Shown in pieces: positions 6,420 to 14,089 of a DNA stretch of 14,089 bases. Location of the stretch: positions 1 through 14,089 of the forward strand of contig CAZZIZ010000083.1 in NCBI GenBank assembly GCA_964654535.1, given 5' to 3'. The first letter of the stretch is position 1. Each line of letters starts with the position of its first letter. The stretch comes from CAZZIZ01 sp964654535 (GTDB lineage: Bacteria; Bacteroidota; Bacteroidia; Chitinophagales; UBA2359). The notes under the pieces were generated by a model, which had not been told where the DNA came from, made no database searches, and saw only the letters and a list, made by a program, of their open reading frames with translations. The position numbers and the translations under genes are program-made.

Positions 6420-6516
6420 TTCTTTTACTTAGGACTTTCTAGGTGTTTTAGGTCACAATCTGAGTTCTGACCATTTTTTAGATAGTCTTAGACTAATAAG
6501 GTTTAACAAGCGCTTA

Positions 6517-6550
6517 TTTGAGGGCTTTTGCGGCTCATTCCTTACCTTTG
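6517..6550 (+). promoter_or_regulatory. Candidate promoter for the E1 dehydrogenase gene
   Basis: TTTG at 6517-6520, 22 bases, then TACCTTTG at 6543-6550, a perfect -7 match. The -7 box ends only 4 bases before the ATG at 6555, so a transcript from it would have little or no leader. Confidence 0.4.
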
Positions 6551-6554
6551 AGCA

Positions 6555-8975
6555 ATGGCTCTAGGTACAGTTAAAAAAGGCAAAAAAAACAAGGATTCTT
6601 ACAAAAAAGAAGTTCTAGCTGATTATTTCTTGGCTTGCCTCAGTCGTGGTATCAGCGTTACCTCTCGTAAAGAGGTGCTATCCGGAAAGGCCAAGTTCGG
6701 AATTATGGGTGCCGGAAAGGAAGTAGCTCAAATAGCTATGGCTAAGACTTTTCAAGATGGCGACTTCAGATCGGGCTATTATCGCGACCAAACCTTTATG
6801 CTCGCACTCGATTTGGTTACACCCGAGCAATTGTTCGCTCAGCTTTACGCAGACTGCGATCTAGAAAGGGAACCTCATTCTGGAGGTAGACAAATGAATT
6901 CTCATTTCTCTACGCATAGCTTAAACGAAGATGGTTCTTGGAAAAACCTTAGTGAGCAAAAAAACTCCTCTTCAGACATTTCTCCTACAGGAAGCCAAAT
7001 GGGAAGAGCAGTTGGTTTAGCGATGGCTTCTAAAAAATACAGAAGTATTGCCGCACTGAAAGATCAAAAAGGGTTTACCAAAAATGGAAATGAAGTCAGC
7101 TTTGTGACCATTGGCGACGCCAGTACTTCAGAAGGTGTTTTTTGGGAAGCACTAAACGCTGCAGGAGTTATGAATATTCCAATGGCCGTTTCTATTTGGG
7201 ATGACGGTTATGGTATTTCAGTACCAACCAAATACCAAACCACCAAAGAAAGCATTTACAAAGTCATAAAAGGTTTCGAAAAAGATGCGCCGGAAGAAAG
7301 CGGATATTACATACACCAAGCAAAAGGATGGGACTACGAAGGGCTTTGTAAAATGTATCGTGAGAGCGTCCCAAAGATTAGAGAAAATCACAGCCCTACT
7401 ATTTTCCACATCGACGAGCTAACGCAACCTCAAGGACATTCAACCAGTGGTTCGCACGAACGCTACAAATCAAAAGAGCGACTTAAGTGGGAACGCGATT
7501 TTGATTGTGTAAGAAAAATGCGCGAATGGATTTTAGATGTAGGCTATGCTACTAAAAAGGAACTAGAAAAAATAGAAGAGGACGCGGAAGTAAGAACTAA
7601 AGAAGCACGCGACAACGCTTGGGCAGCTTATAGAGAAAGCGTCGATATCGAAAAAGCGGAAGTGCTAGAATATTTAAACGCCTGCATCGCAGAATCCGCC
7701 CAAACTGAAGCTATATCTAAAATCAAAGCCTCGCTTCTCCAATTCAAATCTGTATCTAGAACAGAGTTAATAAAAGCTGCCAAGGAAGTATTGCTTATTA
7801 GCAGGGAAGAAGCAAATCTCACTTCTATTGGTATTCTCAAGAGTTGGCTGCAAAATTTTCAGCAAAAATATCAGTATGTATATAGCCACTCACTTTTTAG
7901 CACTAGCGATCAGTCAGCGCTAAATGTTCCAGGAGTTCCTGCCACGTTTGATGAGCACTCTCCAATGAAAAATGGTTACGAAGTAATTAATACTTATTTC
8001 AACAAAGCGCTCGCTAAGTATCCCGAACTATTAGCTTTCGGCGAAGACGTTGGAAACATTGGTGATGTAAACCAAGGATTCGCTGGACTCCAAGAAATTT
8101 ATGGCGAAGAACGAGTCTTCGATACCGGTATACGCGAGAACACCATTATCGGGCAAGGCATTGGAATGGCACTCAGAGGTCTCCGCCCCATTGCTGAGAT
8201 ACAATACATCGATTACTTTATCTACGGTTTCCAACCAATAGTAGATGATCTCAGCACGGTTAGATACAGATCAGTAGGAAAGCAAAAAGCACCGCTGATT
8301 GTCAGAACGCGTGGTCACCGATTAGAAGGAATATGGCACACTGGCTCACCAATGGGCATGATTCTCAATGGAGTCCGCGGGGTCTATTTAGCCGTACCAA
8401 GAAACATGACCCAAGCGGCGGGTTTTTACAATACACTTCTGCAAGGCGATGACCCAGGTATCGTAGTGGAGTGCTTAAACGGTTATAGACTAAAAGAAAA
8501 ACTACCAAACAACCTTCTAGACTTTACTGTACCATTGGGCAAAGTAGAAGTTCTTCAAGAAGGAACAGACCTTACCCTGGTTTCCTACGGTTCGACTCTT
8601 CGCGTTGCCAATAATGCAATCCTAAAACTTAAGCAGGTTGGCATCAGCGTCGAGCTCATTGATGTACAGTGCTTGCTTCCCTTCGATTTAAACCATGACA
8701 TTGTAAAATCGATTTCCAAAACCAACCGCGTGATCTTCCTTGACGAGGATGTACCCGGCGGAGCGAGCGCTTATATGATGCAGCAGGTCTTGGAAAATCA
8801 AAACGCCTATCAACACCTCGACTCAGCACCGGTGACAATTAGTGCAACTGAACACCGCACGCCCTTCGGCACCGACGGAGATTATTTCAGCAAACCAAAT
8901 CCAGAGCAAATATTTGAGCGCATTTACGAAATAATGCACGAGGCAAATCCATCTGCATTTCCGATGTTTTACTAA
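6555..8975 (+). CDS. Fused alpha/beta E1 component of a 2-oxoacid dehydrogenase (branched-chain type)
   Basis: An 806-residue cytosolic enzyme joining both E1 subunits of a thiamine-diphosphate 2-oxoacid dehydrogenase, which decarboxylates a 2-oxoacid and passes the acyl group to lipoyl-E2. The alpha part spans roughly residues 20-330: HSGGRQMNSHFS, SPTGSQMGRAVGLAMA, the TPP motif GDASTSEG at 187-194 followed by SIWDDGYGIS (W215-D216-D217), and PQGHSTSGSHERY, which matches the regulatory-loop region of branched-chain E1. A charged, helix-rich linker of about 120 residues follows. The beta part starts near Met471 (MKNGYEVINTYFNKAL) and includes LAFGEDVG, FDTGIRENTIIGQGIGMALRG, EIQYIDYF and, near the end, EHRTPFGTDGDYFSKPN. 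Fused E1 proteins are known in Bacteroidota. The branched-chain assignment over pyruvate is moderate. No E2 or E3 gene is nearby, so the rest of the complex is encoded elsewhere. Confidence 0.92.
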   Translation: MALGTVKKGKKNKDSYKKEVLADYFLACLSRGISVTSRKEVLSGKAKFGIMGAGKEVAQIAMAKTFQDGDFRSGYYRDQTFMLALDLVTPEQLFAQLYADCDLEREPHSGGRQMNSHFSTHSLNEDGSWKNLSEQKNSSSDISPTGSQMGRAVGLAMASKKYRSIAALKDQKGFTKNGNEVSFVTIGDASTSEGVFWEALNAAGVMNIPMAVSIWDDGYGISVPTKYQTTKESIYKVIKGFEKDAPEESGYYIHQAKGWDYEGLCKMYRESVPKIRENHSPTIFHIDELTQPQGHSTSGSHERYKSKERLKWERDFDCVRKMREWILDVGYATKKELEKIEEDAEVRTKEARDNAWAAYRESVDIEKAEVLEYLNACIAESAQTEAISKIKASLLQFKSVSRTELIKAAKEVLLISREEANLTSIGILKSWLQNFQQKYQYVYSHSLFSTSDQSALNVPGVPATFDEHSPMKNGYEVINTYFNKALAKYPELLAFGEDVGNIGDVNQGFAGLQEIYGEERVFDTGIRENTIIGQGIGMALRGLRPIAEIQYIDYFIYGFQPIVDDLSTVRYRSVGKQKAPLIVRTRGHRLEGIWHTGSPMGMILNGVRGVYLAVPRNMTQAAGFYNTLLQGDDPGIVVECLNGYRLKEKLPNNLLDFTVPLGKVEVLQEGTDLTLVSYGSTLRVANNAILKLKQVGISVELIDVQCLLPFDLNHDIVKSISKTNRVIFLDEDVPGGASAYMMQQVLENQNAYQHLDSAPVTISATEHRTPFGTDGDYFSKPNPEQIFERIYEIMHEANPSAFPMFY

Positions 8976-9008
8976 TTAGTTTTTTGGGAGTGCCCTTCTT
9001 GCAATCTC

Positions 9009-9041
9009 GCATTGCTTCTTCCGCGAAGCGGAAAGCATTGC
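9009..9041 (-). other. Hairpin 2 of copy B, with GA bulge
   Basis: Outer GCAATGCT with AGCAATGC (seven pairs, one A-A mismatch), inner TTCCGC with GCGGAA, loop TTC, and GA unpaired on the 3' side. Same layout as 4500-4527. Confidence 0.8.
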
Positions 9042-9107
9042 TACGGTGCAAAGGGTCGGGCTTATCCAGGACTGCGCTTCGCTTCGGTCACCTTCTTGTC
9101 TCGCCAA

Positions 9108-9145
9108 AGTATATCCTTCTACCGCTAAGGCGGTAAGTCTATACT
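9108..9145 (-). other. Hairpin 1 of copy B, with GA bulge
   Basis: Outer AGTATAGACT (9145-9136) with AGGATATACT (9117-9108), eight pairs and two adjacent A-G/G-A mismatches. Inner TACCGC with GCGGTA, loop CTTA, and GA (9119-9118) unpaired. Same register as 4375-4411. Confidence 0.8.
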
Positions 9146-9185
9146 AGCTCAACAAAGTTGACTGCTCCCTTTGGTCGCATCCCTC

Positions 9186-11303
9186 CTATCCCTCACTCGA
9201 GGTAGCGGTAGCAACTTTCTGATCCGGGTACTGTACTCTAATGTGGAATTTACTCTTCAGCATCTTAGCAAAAATCTTCTTCGCTACATGAATATCGCGA
9301 AAGGACAAATCGCAATTGGTGAACTGATTTAAAGCAATCTTGTTGGAGATAATGTTCTCAACCAACTCATCAATCTGCGATTTACTTGGGTTTTCCAAAG
9401 TTCGAGAAGCCGCCTCAATACCATCGGCCATCATAACTATTGCGGTTTCCTTGTTAAATGGCAAAGGGCCAGGATAAGTAAAAGGCTGTCTATCTATTGG
9501 TTCATCAGATTCTGACATTAGTTCCTTTTGACGTTCATAGAAAAACACAGTCTGCGTTTTTCCGTGATGGGTTCTAATAAAGTCAATTAAAACATTTGGC
9601 AGTTTGTGCTCTTTCGCAATGTTGATTCCTGCTTTTACGTGATTGATAATAATACGAGCGCTTTCCTCGGGGACCAATCTATCGTGCGGGTTCATTTCGT
9701 TCTCTAGATTTTCGATAAAGAAACCTGGGTTCGCCATCTTCCCCACGTCGTGGTACAGCGCACCAACTTTAGTCAACAATTCGTTGGCACCCAATTCTCT
9801 GGCCACAGCCTCTGCCAAGCTTGCAACTTGTAAGCTGTGCCAAAAAGTTCCTGGTGCTTTCTGCGAAAGCTGTTTTAGGAGCGGCTTATTAAGATCGCCT
9901 AACTCCACCAGACTAATGTTTGAAACGAAGCCAAACAACCTTTCGAAAAGCGGAATCAACGGAAAAGCAAGCAGGGAAATCAAAGCATTCACTCCAAAAG
10001 CAGCAATAATCTGACGATCAAAGCTAAAGCCGGTACCACTATGGATTAAGTTCAAGCTGAAATAGGTCAGTAGATAAGCAATAAAAATCGCCGCCGTGGT
10101 ACTAAATATCTGCGACCAATAATAAGTCCTAGAGGAAACCAAAACAGCAACCAATCCAGCAAGAAACTGTATGATGATAAACTCAAAATCCAATGGAATT
10201 AAAAAACTGGTTATAAATAAGAGTACTACATAAGCGAACAAGGAAACTCCTCCACTAAAAAAGTTTCTAAAAATTATGGGCAGGATACAAAAAGGAAACA
10301 GATAAAGTATACGCGGATCATCGAAGCGAAGCAAGAGTTTAACAATGAATAAGACCGCCACCATAGAAAAGAGCATAAAACTCAATTGTCTCGGGTGCTT
10401 AATTATTTCGGGTTCGTAGTGACGTACGTAGGCAAGAAAAGAACCAATCAATAGAGTCACAAACAAAAAGTAACCGAAGCGCTGAAGCAAACTTCTATTG
10501 TCACTCACCGATTTTTCGGTATATGCCTCGCTCAAAGAACTAAGCACTTGGTATTTCTCCGGACTGACAATTTCTCCCGACGAAATAATCATCTCTTGGC
10601 TTTGCACCAATCCTCTAGTAGGCGAAACCTGACCCAAGGTCTCTTGCAATAATTTCGTACTAACCTCATCATCGTAAATAATGTTGGGCTGAATTATTTT
10701 CTGAAAAACATCTAGCAAGAATTCGCTATTGATATCGTCTCGATCTTGCACACTCTTCACCAAAAAATAGTTGGCCGACTTCAGGTCATTGAAGCTCTCG
10801 TAGGCCTTTAACTCTGAAACATTGTTGGCCAGCAAATTGAAATTTTCAGGCGAGCTCGTTCCTAAAGCAACATTCGCTTTTGCAACAATTCCCTTATTGT
10901 ATATCTCATTTAGAATCTTACGACCGACCGAAAGCATTTGAGCCGAATCCCCTTTTTCAGCAAACAAAGTATCTGCTTCATTTCGGATATGGTAAAGCTC
11001 TGAATACTTGTCCTGAAAGTCTCGCAGTACTTCCGGTGCTACCCCTTTTTCATAAGAGTAATACGGCAAAAAATCTGCGCGAATGGTCTGTTTTTCATTC
11101 TCTATCTGTACATCGGTCTTATTAATGGTAAAAAGAAAAGGAGAAGTTAGATTTTCGTGACGCCAGGGCTTGCCTTCCTCAAAGTCAAAATTGAAGGTTC
11201 GAGGCGTAAATAGCAGACTTATAAGTGTAATAGCCACTAATACCAGCATCACACGTATGATACTGTTGTATTTGTTGATTACGGTGGTAGTAAAATCTCT
11301 CAA
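9186..11303 (-). CDS. pgpH: PgpH-like 7TM-HD membrane phosphohydrolase (probable cyclic-di-AMP phosphodiesterase)
   Basis: A 705-residue inner-membrane protein with the layout of PgpH. It has an N-terminal transmembrane helix (about residues 14-33), an extracytoplasmic 7TMR-HDED-type domain (about 35-270), a block of seven hydrophobic helices (about 275-470) and a cytoplasmic HD domain (about 485-640). The metal-binding residues are readable: His489 in TFWHSLQVA, HDVGK at 518-522, the histidines of INHVKAG and RTHHGKT, and the Asp in MMADGIEAASRTL. Characterised PgpH proteins hydrolyse cyclic-di-AMP; that substrate is inferred here. Length is in the family range. The C-terminus is odd: its last four residues (SSEG) and the TAG stop are encoded by the conserved left end of repeat copy B. 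It is divergent from the gene at 11496. I see no convincing promoter in 11304-11495. Confidence 0.9.
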   Translation of the reverse strand: MRDFTTTVINKYNSIIRVMLVLVAITLISLLFTPRTFNFDFEEGKPWRHENLTSPFLFTINKTDVQIENEKQTIRADFLPYYSYEKGVAPEVLRDFQDKYSELYHIRNEADTLFAEKGDSAQMLSVGRKILNEIYNKGIVAKANVALGTSSPENFNLLANNVSELKAYESFNDLKSANYFLVKSVQDRDDINSEFLLDVFQKIIQPNIIYDDEVSTKLLQETLGQVSPTRGLVQSQEMIISSGEIVSPEKYQVLSSLSEAYTEKSVSDNRSLLQRFGYFLFVTLLIGSFLAYVRHYEPEIIKHPRQLSFMLFSMVAVLFIVKLLLRFDDPRILYLFPFCILPIIFRNFFSGGVSLFAYVVLLFITSFLIPLDFEFIIIQFLAGLVAVLVSSRTYYWSQIFSTTAAIFIAYLLTYFSLNLIHSGTGFSFDRQIIAAFGVNALISLLAFPLIPLFERLFGFVSNISLVELGDLNKPLLKQLSQKAPGTFWHSLQVASLAEAVARELGANELLTKVGALYHDVGKMANPGFFIENLENEMNPHDRLVPEESARIIINHVKAGINIAKEHKLPNVLIDFIRTHHGKTQTVFFYERQKELMSESDEPIDRQPFTYPGPLPFNKETAIVMMADGIEAASRTLENPSKSQIDELVENIISNKIALNQFTNCDLSFRDIHVAKKIFAKMLKSKFHIRVQYPDQKVATATSSEG

Positions 11304-11495
11304 GTGGCCTGAATTGGTTATTGCTCGCAGCTAAATTAGAGATAATATTATGGAGACGCTGGGCTAATAGTGCATAATAAAAGCGGTTCTAATACGTATA
11401 GTTAGGTGAATATGGAATAGTTTGTGCCTTTCCTAGTCGAGCGATTCGTTAAACTTAGGCTTGGCTATCGGCTCTAAACTGAAATATCTTTTGGA

Positions 11496-12533
11496 ATGAA
11501 GAATCTTATTTGCTGCGCGCTATTATTGTTTTCCTTGCTTGCCTTCGGTCAAACCGAAGAAAAACCTCAAGAAAGCTTGTCTATACAAGAACACGAAACG
11601 ATTCTATTGGGCAAATTCAATGACATCATTAATCAGCCTTTTGGCGATTTACGTAAGCAATTGAATTACGGTTTTATTCCTGCGCTAGTAGAAGCACTTA
11701 AATCAGAGAATTCATTCTCTTACAAATTCGATAAGCTTGAAGGCGTTTCAAGTCTTTATGCGCCAGATAGCTCTTTCCGCATTTTCAGTTGGGCGATTCC
11801 GGAAGGAGATAAGCAATTGGGAGAAGAAGCAAGTGAAGACTTATCCGACGATCAGAACTTTCGCTACTTCGGAGCCATTCAATTGAATCGCGATGATTTG
11901 AGTTTGGTGCCTTTAATAGATTTCTCTGAACAAATGCTTGATCCCGCTTCGGCACAAACTGGGCCCGATGAGTGGTACGGCTGCGTTTACTACAACATCG
12001 CGATGAAGAAAACCCAGAACCAAACTTACTATACCCTATTTGGCTGGGACGGAAACAATCGTCATAGCGATAGAAAAATAGCCGACGCACTCTTCGTTGA
12101 AAATGGAGAAGTGAAATTTGGCGCGCCCATTTTTGAGGTAAACGAAGATACTGCCACCGTAATGCGCAACCGCTTCATTCTAGAATACAAAGAAGGCTCG
12201 GGCGTAACCATGAACTACGACAGCGAACTTGACGCAGTGGTTTTCGATTTCATTGCACCGCAAACAGAAGAAAGCCGTGGCGCCTATGGAACATATATCC
12301 CAGACGGCACCTACGACGGTATGATTTTCGAAAACGGTTATTGGGCATATCGTCCCAAGATTTATGAATTCTTGGGCATTTCGCAGGATTTATTTTTCGA
12401 AGCGCCTAATTTAGCTCCACCCGCTCCGACCAAAAAACGGAAGAAGAAAAAACGTGAGAAGAAAAATCGTCGCAATAAAAAGGAACAAAGCCCTAGCAAT
12501 CGGGTAAACCCTTGGGATAGAAGTGGCAGTTAG
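11496..12533 (+). CDS. Secreted protein of unknown function with a polybasic C-terminal tail
   Basis: A 345-residue protein with a signal peptide (MKNLICCALLLFSLLAFG-Q). I do not recognise a named family, although the central segments (YYTLFGWDGNNRHSDRKIADAL, GAPIFE, RFILEYKEGSGVTMNYD, AVVFDFIAPQ, YIPDGTYDGMIFENGYW) resemble an uncharacterised secreted family that I recall from Bacteroidota. The fold looks mainly beta. The C-terminus is striking: after a Pro/Ala hinge, residues 313-329 contain 14 Lys or Arg out of 17, followed by a polar end (NPWDRSGS). The tail could bind nucleic acid or anionic envelope polymers; that is inference. It is the first of three co-directional genes, with 43 bases to the next. 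Confidence 0.85.
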   Translation: MKNLICCALLLFSLLAFGQTEEKPQESLSIQEHETILLGKFNDIINQPFGDLRKQLNYGFIPALVEALKSENSFSYKFDKLEGVSSLYAPDSSFRIFSWAIPEGDKQLGEEASEDLSDDQNFRYFGAIQLNRDDLSLVPLIDFSEQMLDPASAQTGPDEWYGCVYYNIAMKKTQNQTYYTLFGWDGNNRHSDRKIADALFVENGEVKFGAPIFEVNEDTATVMRNRFILEYKEGSGVTMNYDSELDAVVFDFIAPQTEESRGAYGTYIPDGTYDGMIFENGYWAYRPKIYEFLGISQDLFFEAPNLAPPAPTKKRKKKKREKKNRRNKKEQSPSNRVNPWDRSGS

Positions 12534-12576
12534 AAATTTCTAATCGGTCATTATAAAAGTATAGCAGTAAAAACGA

Positions 12577-13173
12577 ATGACTGATAAATCAAATCAAGCA
12601 CACATCTCCGCCATCAACGAATTGATACAATCGCGTAAAGCGATATATCCGCACGACTATATCGACAAAGAAATTTCCAGCGAGATTATTGATCAAATCT
12701 TGCGTAACGCCGACCGCGCACCCACGCATAAACTAACCCAACCTTGGCGTTTCCGTGTTTTAGGAAAAGCAAAACGCGCGGAACTAGGCCAGTTTTTAGC
12801 TAGCAAATACAAAGCTCTTTTTGAAGGAACGGAAAAGTACAAGGACAAGAAGTATGAATCGTTTCAAGTCAAAACCGATCAAAGCGCTTGTATCATAGCG
12901 CTACACATGCAGAGAGATTTAGCCGAACGGCTTCCCGAATGGGAAGAGACAGCCGCACTCGCTATGGCGGTTCAGAATATGTGGTTGAGCTGTGCGGCTT
13001 ATGGTATTGGTGCTTATTGGAGTTCGCCTGGTCTCATAAAGTATATGAATGAGTTTTACGAAATGTCTGTGGGAGAAAAATGTCTGGGCTTCTTTTATAT
13101 GGGTTACTACGAAAGAACTCCGCCACAAACGAAACGAACACCAATAGACCAAAAGGTAATTCACTACGACTAA
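12577..13173 (+). CDS. Nitroreductase family protein (FMN-dependent oxidoreductase)
   Basis: A 198-residue cytosolic protein of the nitroreductase fold, which uses FMN and NAD(P)H to reduce nitro groups, quinones or enones; members of this type work as dimers. Seen: the N-terminal INELIQSRKAIYP, where the family normally has an S-R-R/K FMN-phosphate contact; RNADRAPTHKLTQPWRFRV, matching the conserved A-P-[ST]-x-x-x-x-Q-P-W-R-F segment; EWEETAALAMAVQNMWLSCAAYGIGAYWSSP, the conserved helix plus flavin-contact region; and a closing LGFFYMGYY. Size is normal for the compact YdjA-like group. It lies 43 bases after the polybasic-tail gene and 58 before the next one, so co-transcription is plausible. 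The substrate is unknown. Confidence 0.93.
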   Translation: MTDKSNQAHISAINELIQSRKAIYPHDYIDKEISSEIIDQILRNADRAPTHKLTQPWRFRVLGKAKRAELGQFLASKYKALFEGTEKYKDKKYESFQVKTDQSACIIALHMQRDLAERLPEWEETAALAMAVQNMWLSCAAYGIGAYWSSPGLIKYMNEFYEMSVGEKCLGFFYMGYYERTPPQTKRTPIDQKVIHYD

Positions 13174-13231
13174 ATCTGCCCAAATCGCGCTTCCGTTATT
13201 ACCTAATGACTAATTAGCCCTAAATTCAATT

Positions 13232-13858
13232 ATGAGTAAATTACTTTTCTTTCTCGCTTTCCTTTTTTGCACTAGTACGCTTACAGCACAAATGAAACAA
13301 GGAGACGTTGTCTACGAGGTCAAAATACTTGGCTTAGACGAGGCGACTTCCGAAATGCTTAGCGGTACAGATATGACTATGACCTTCAACAAAAAAATGT
13401 CGAAGGTGGTTTTAGAAATGATGGTGATGACCAACACGACCATTATTGATTTGAAAAGTCAAGAAGGCGTGATGCTTTTTAATGCTATGGGGCAAAAAAT
13501 AAAAGTGCTAATGCCCAAGGAGCACGTTAGCGAGGGAATGATAGACGACTACAGTCTAGTACCTACTAAGGAAAAAATGCGCTTGGCGGGTTACGAATGC
13601 CGCGTACATACTATAGAGTCAGACCAAGGCGAGTTTACAATGTGCCTCACAGATGATATAAAATTCGACTCTGCTTACAACACTCGTTTTGTTGATTTAG
13701 ATGGCTTCCCCTTGCAATACACGATGGACTACAGTGGTATGATGATTTCGCTTACTGCTAAGGAAGTTGTGAAACGAAAAGTGAAGAAAGGCGAGTTTGT
13801 AGTTCCAGAAGGTTATACAGAGAAGAGTATAGATGAGCTAACTCTTCCGGGAATGTAG
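13232..13858 (+). CDS. Secreted DUF4412-like protein
   Basis: A 208-residue protein with a signal peptide (MSKLLFFLAFLFCTSTLTA-Q). The mature part starts MKQGDVVYEV and continues with a methionine-rich beta-sheet pattern (DMTMTFNKKMSKVVLEMMVMTNTT is split by beta-turns), then LAGYECRVHTIE, FTMCLTDDIKF, and a closing KKGEFVVPEGYTEKSID. The order, an exported protein with a xAGYxCxxxxxE segment followed by a FxxPxGY end, fits DUF4412 and related Bacteroidota secreted proteins of unknown function. Two cysteines, in GYEC and FTMC, could form a disulfide. It is the last gene of the three-gene plus-strand run. No clear terminator follows. Confidence 0.8.
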   Translation: MSKLLFFLAFLFCTSTLTAQMKQGDVVYEVKILGLDEATSEMLSGTDMTMTFNKKMSKVVLEMMVMTNTTIIDLKSQEGVMLFNAMGQKIKVLMPKEHVSEGMIDDYSLVPTKEKMRLAGYECRVHTIESDQGEFTMCLTDDIKFDSAYNTRFVDLDGFPLQYTMDYSGMMISLTAKEVVKRKVKKGEFVVPEGYTEKSIDELTLPGM

Positions 13859-13878
13859 TTTCTTCTAACACCTCGTTT

Positions 13879-13993
13879 CGACTTTCAGTCGCAATGCCGT
13901 GGCGGCGATTTTCAATCGCCTACGTGCTGTAGCAAAAGTGTACTCAAAATCAAAACGCTAGAATACTATTTATGGTGCGAGCCTCCCGGCTCG
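13879..13993. repeat. Cluster of small perfect hairpins, REP-like
   Basis: In the gene-free right end, three perfect short hairpins occur: CGACT-TTC-AGTCG (13879-13891), GGCGATT-TTC-AATCGCC (13904-13920) and CGAGCC-TCCC-GGCTCG (13978-13993). The first two share a TTC loop. None is followed by a long T run in the plus direction, so they are not standard terminators. Short perfect hairpins near a gene end resemble REP sequences mobilised by REP-associated tyrosine (Y1) transposases, but no transposase is visible in this window. Confidence 0.55.
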
Positions 13994-14089
13994 TTCCGTT
14001 AATTCCTATCGTATTCTATTTTTTTAAACCATACCGACCGACAGTTGGGTTTATTTGGTTAGTGGGTTAGTAATTCCAGAAGTTCAGTA

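Larger units (their letters stand above)
8978..9199 (-). repeat. Structured intergenic repeat element, copy B (inverted relative to copy A)
   Basis: Read on the minus strand, it begins CGAGTGAGGGATAGGA at 9199 and ends GGGCACTCCCAAAAAACTA at 8978. The first 40 bases match copy A at about 35 positions with one gap; the core at 9098-9052 is also conserved. Hairpin 1 lies at 9145-9108 and hairpin 2 at 9041-9009. Hairpin 2 is enclosed by CCCTTTGCA (9055-9047) pairing with TGCA-AG-AAGGG (9003-8993). The element sits between convergent genes, as copy A does, and its left end supplies the last codons and stop of the PgpH-like gene. It is 222 bases against 260 in copy A; the difference lies mainly around the stem that encloses hairpin 2. 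Confidence 0.85.

Noticed and set aside
12530..12543. Perfect palindrome TTAGAAATTTCTAA over the stop of the polybasic-tail gene
   Set aside because: It is short and AT-rich, overlaps the stop codon, and is not followed by a T tract; chance or a weak terminator cannot be separated from an operator.

Overview
The window looks like a chromosomal piece of a free-living Bacteroidota (Saprospiria or Flavobacteriia-like; lineage is inference). Supporting signs are moderate A+T content, start codons without strong Shine-Dalgarno sequences, several promoter candidates of the TTG-N(about 20)-TAnnTTTG type, secreted proteins with short Bacteroidota-style signal peptides ending in A-Q, a fused alpha/beta E1 2-oxoacid dehydrogenase, a 7TM-HD phosphohydrolase of the PgpH type, and DUF1573 and DUF4412-like secreted proteins.

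Layout. (1) 1-2261, minus: a secreted S9A prolyl oligopeptidase, cut by the left window edge just after its catalytic serine, carrying a CpcT/CpeT-like domain at its N-terminus. (2) 2389-3585, plus: a lysine-ketoglutarate-reductase-type saccharopine dehydrogenase. (3) 3720-4247, plus: a small lipoprotein of extremely biased composition with 11-residue LEA-like repeats, followed by a rho-independent terminator. (4) 4322-4581: structured intergenic repeat, copy A. (5) 4579-5778, minus: PLP-dependent aminotransferase. (6) 5856-6356, minus: secreted DUF1573 protein, ending in a strong terminator that lies only 14 bases before the aminotransferase start. (7) 6555-8975, plus: fused E1 alpha/beta. 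(8) 8978-9199: repeat copy B, inverted relative to A. (9) 9186-11303, minus: PgpH-like membrane HD phosphodiesterase whose last codons lie in copy B. (10) 11496-13858, plus: three co-directional genes (secreted protein of unknown function with a polybasic tail, nitroreductase, secreted DUF4412-like protein). (11) 13859-14089: non-coding, with a cluster of small perfect hairpins resembling REP sequences.

The genes do not form one pathway. Amino-acid and keto-acid metabolism recurs (saccharopine dehydrogenase, aminotransferase, E1 dehydrogenase), but each gene seems to have its own promoter and the strands alternate. The most unusual items are the two copies of the structured intergenic element, whose stems differ in sequence by paired, compensating changes and which repeat one bulged-hairpin motif four times; the CpcT/CpeT-peptidase fusion; and the LEA-like lipoprotein. 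I saw no CRISPR array, tRNA, rRNA or intact transposase gene.
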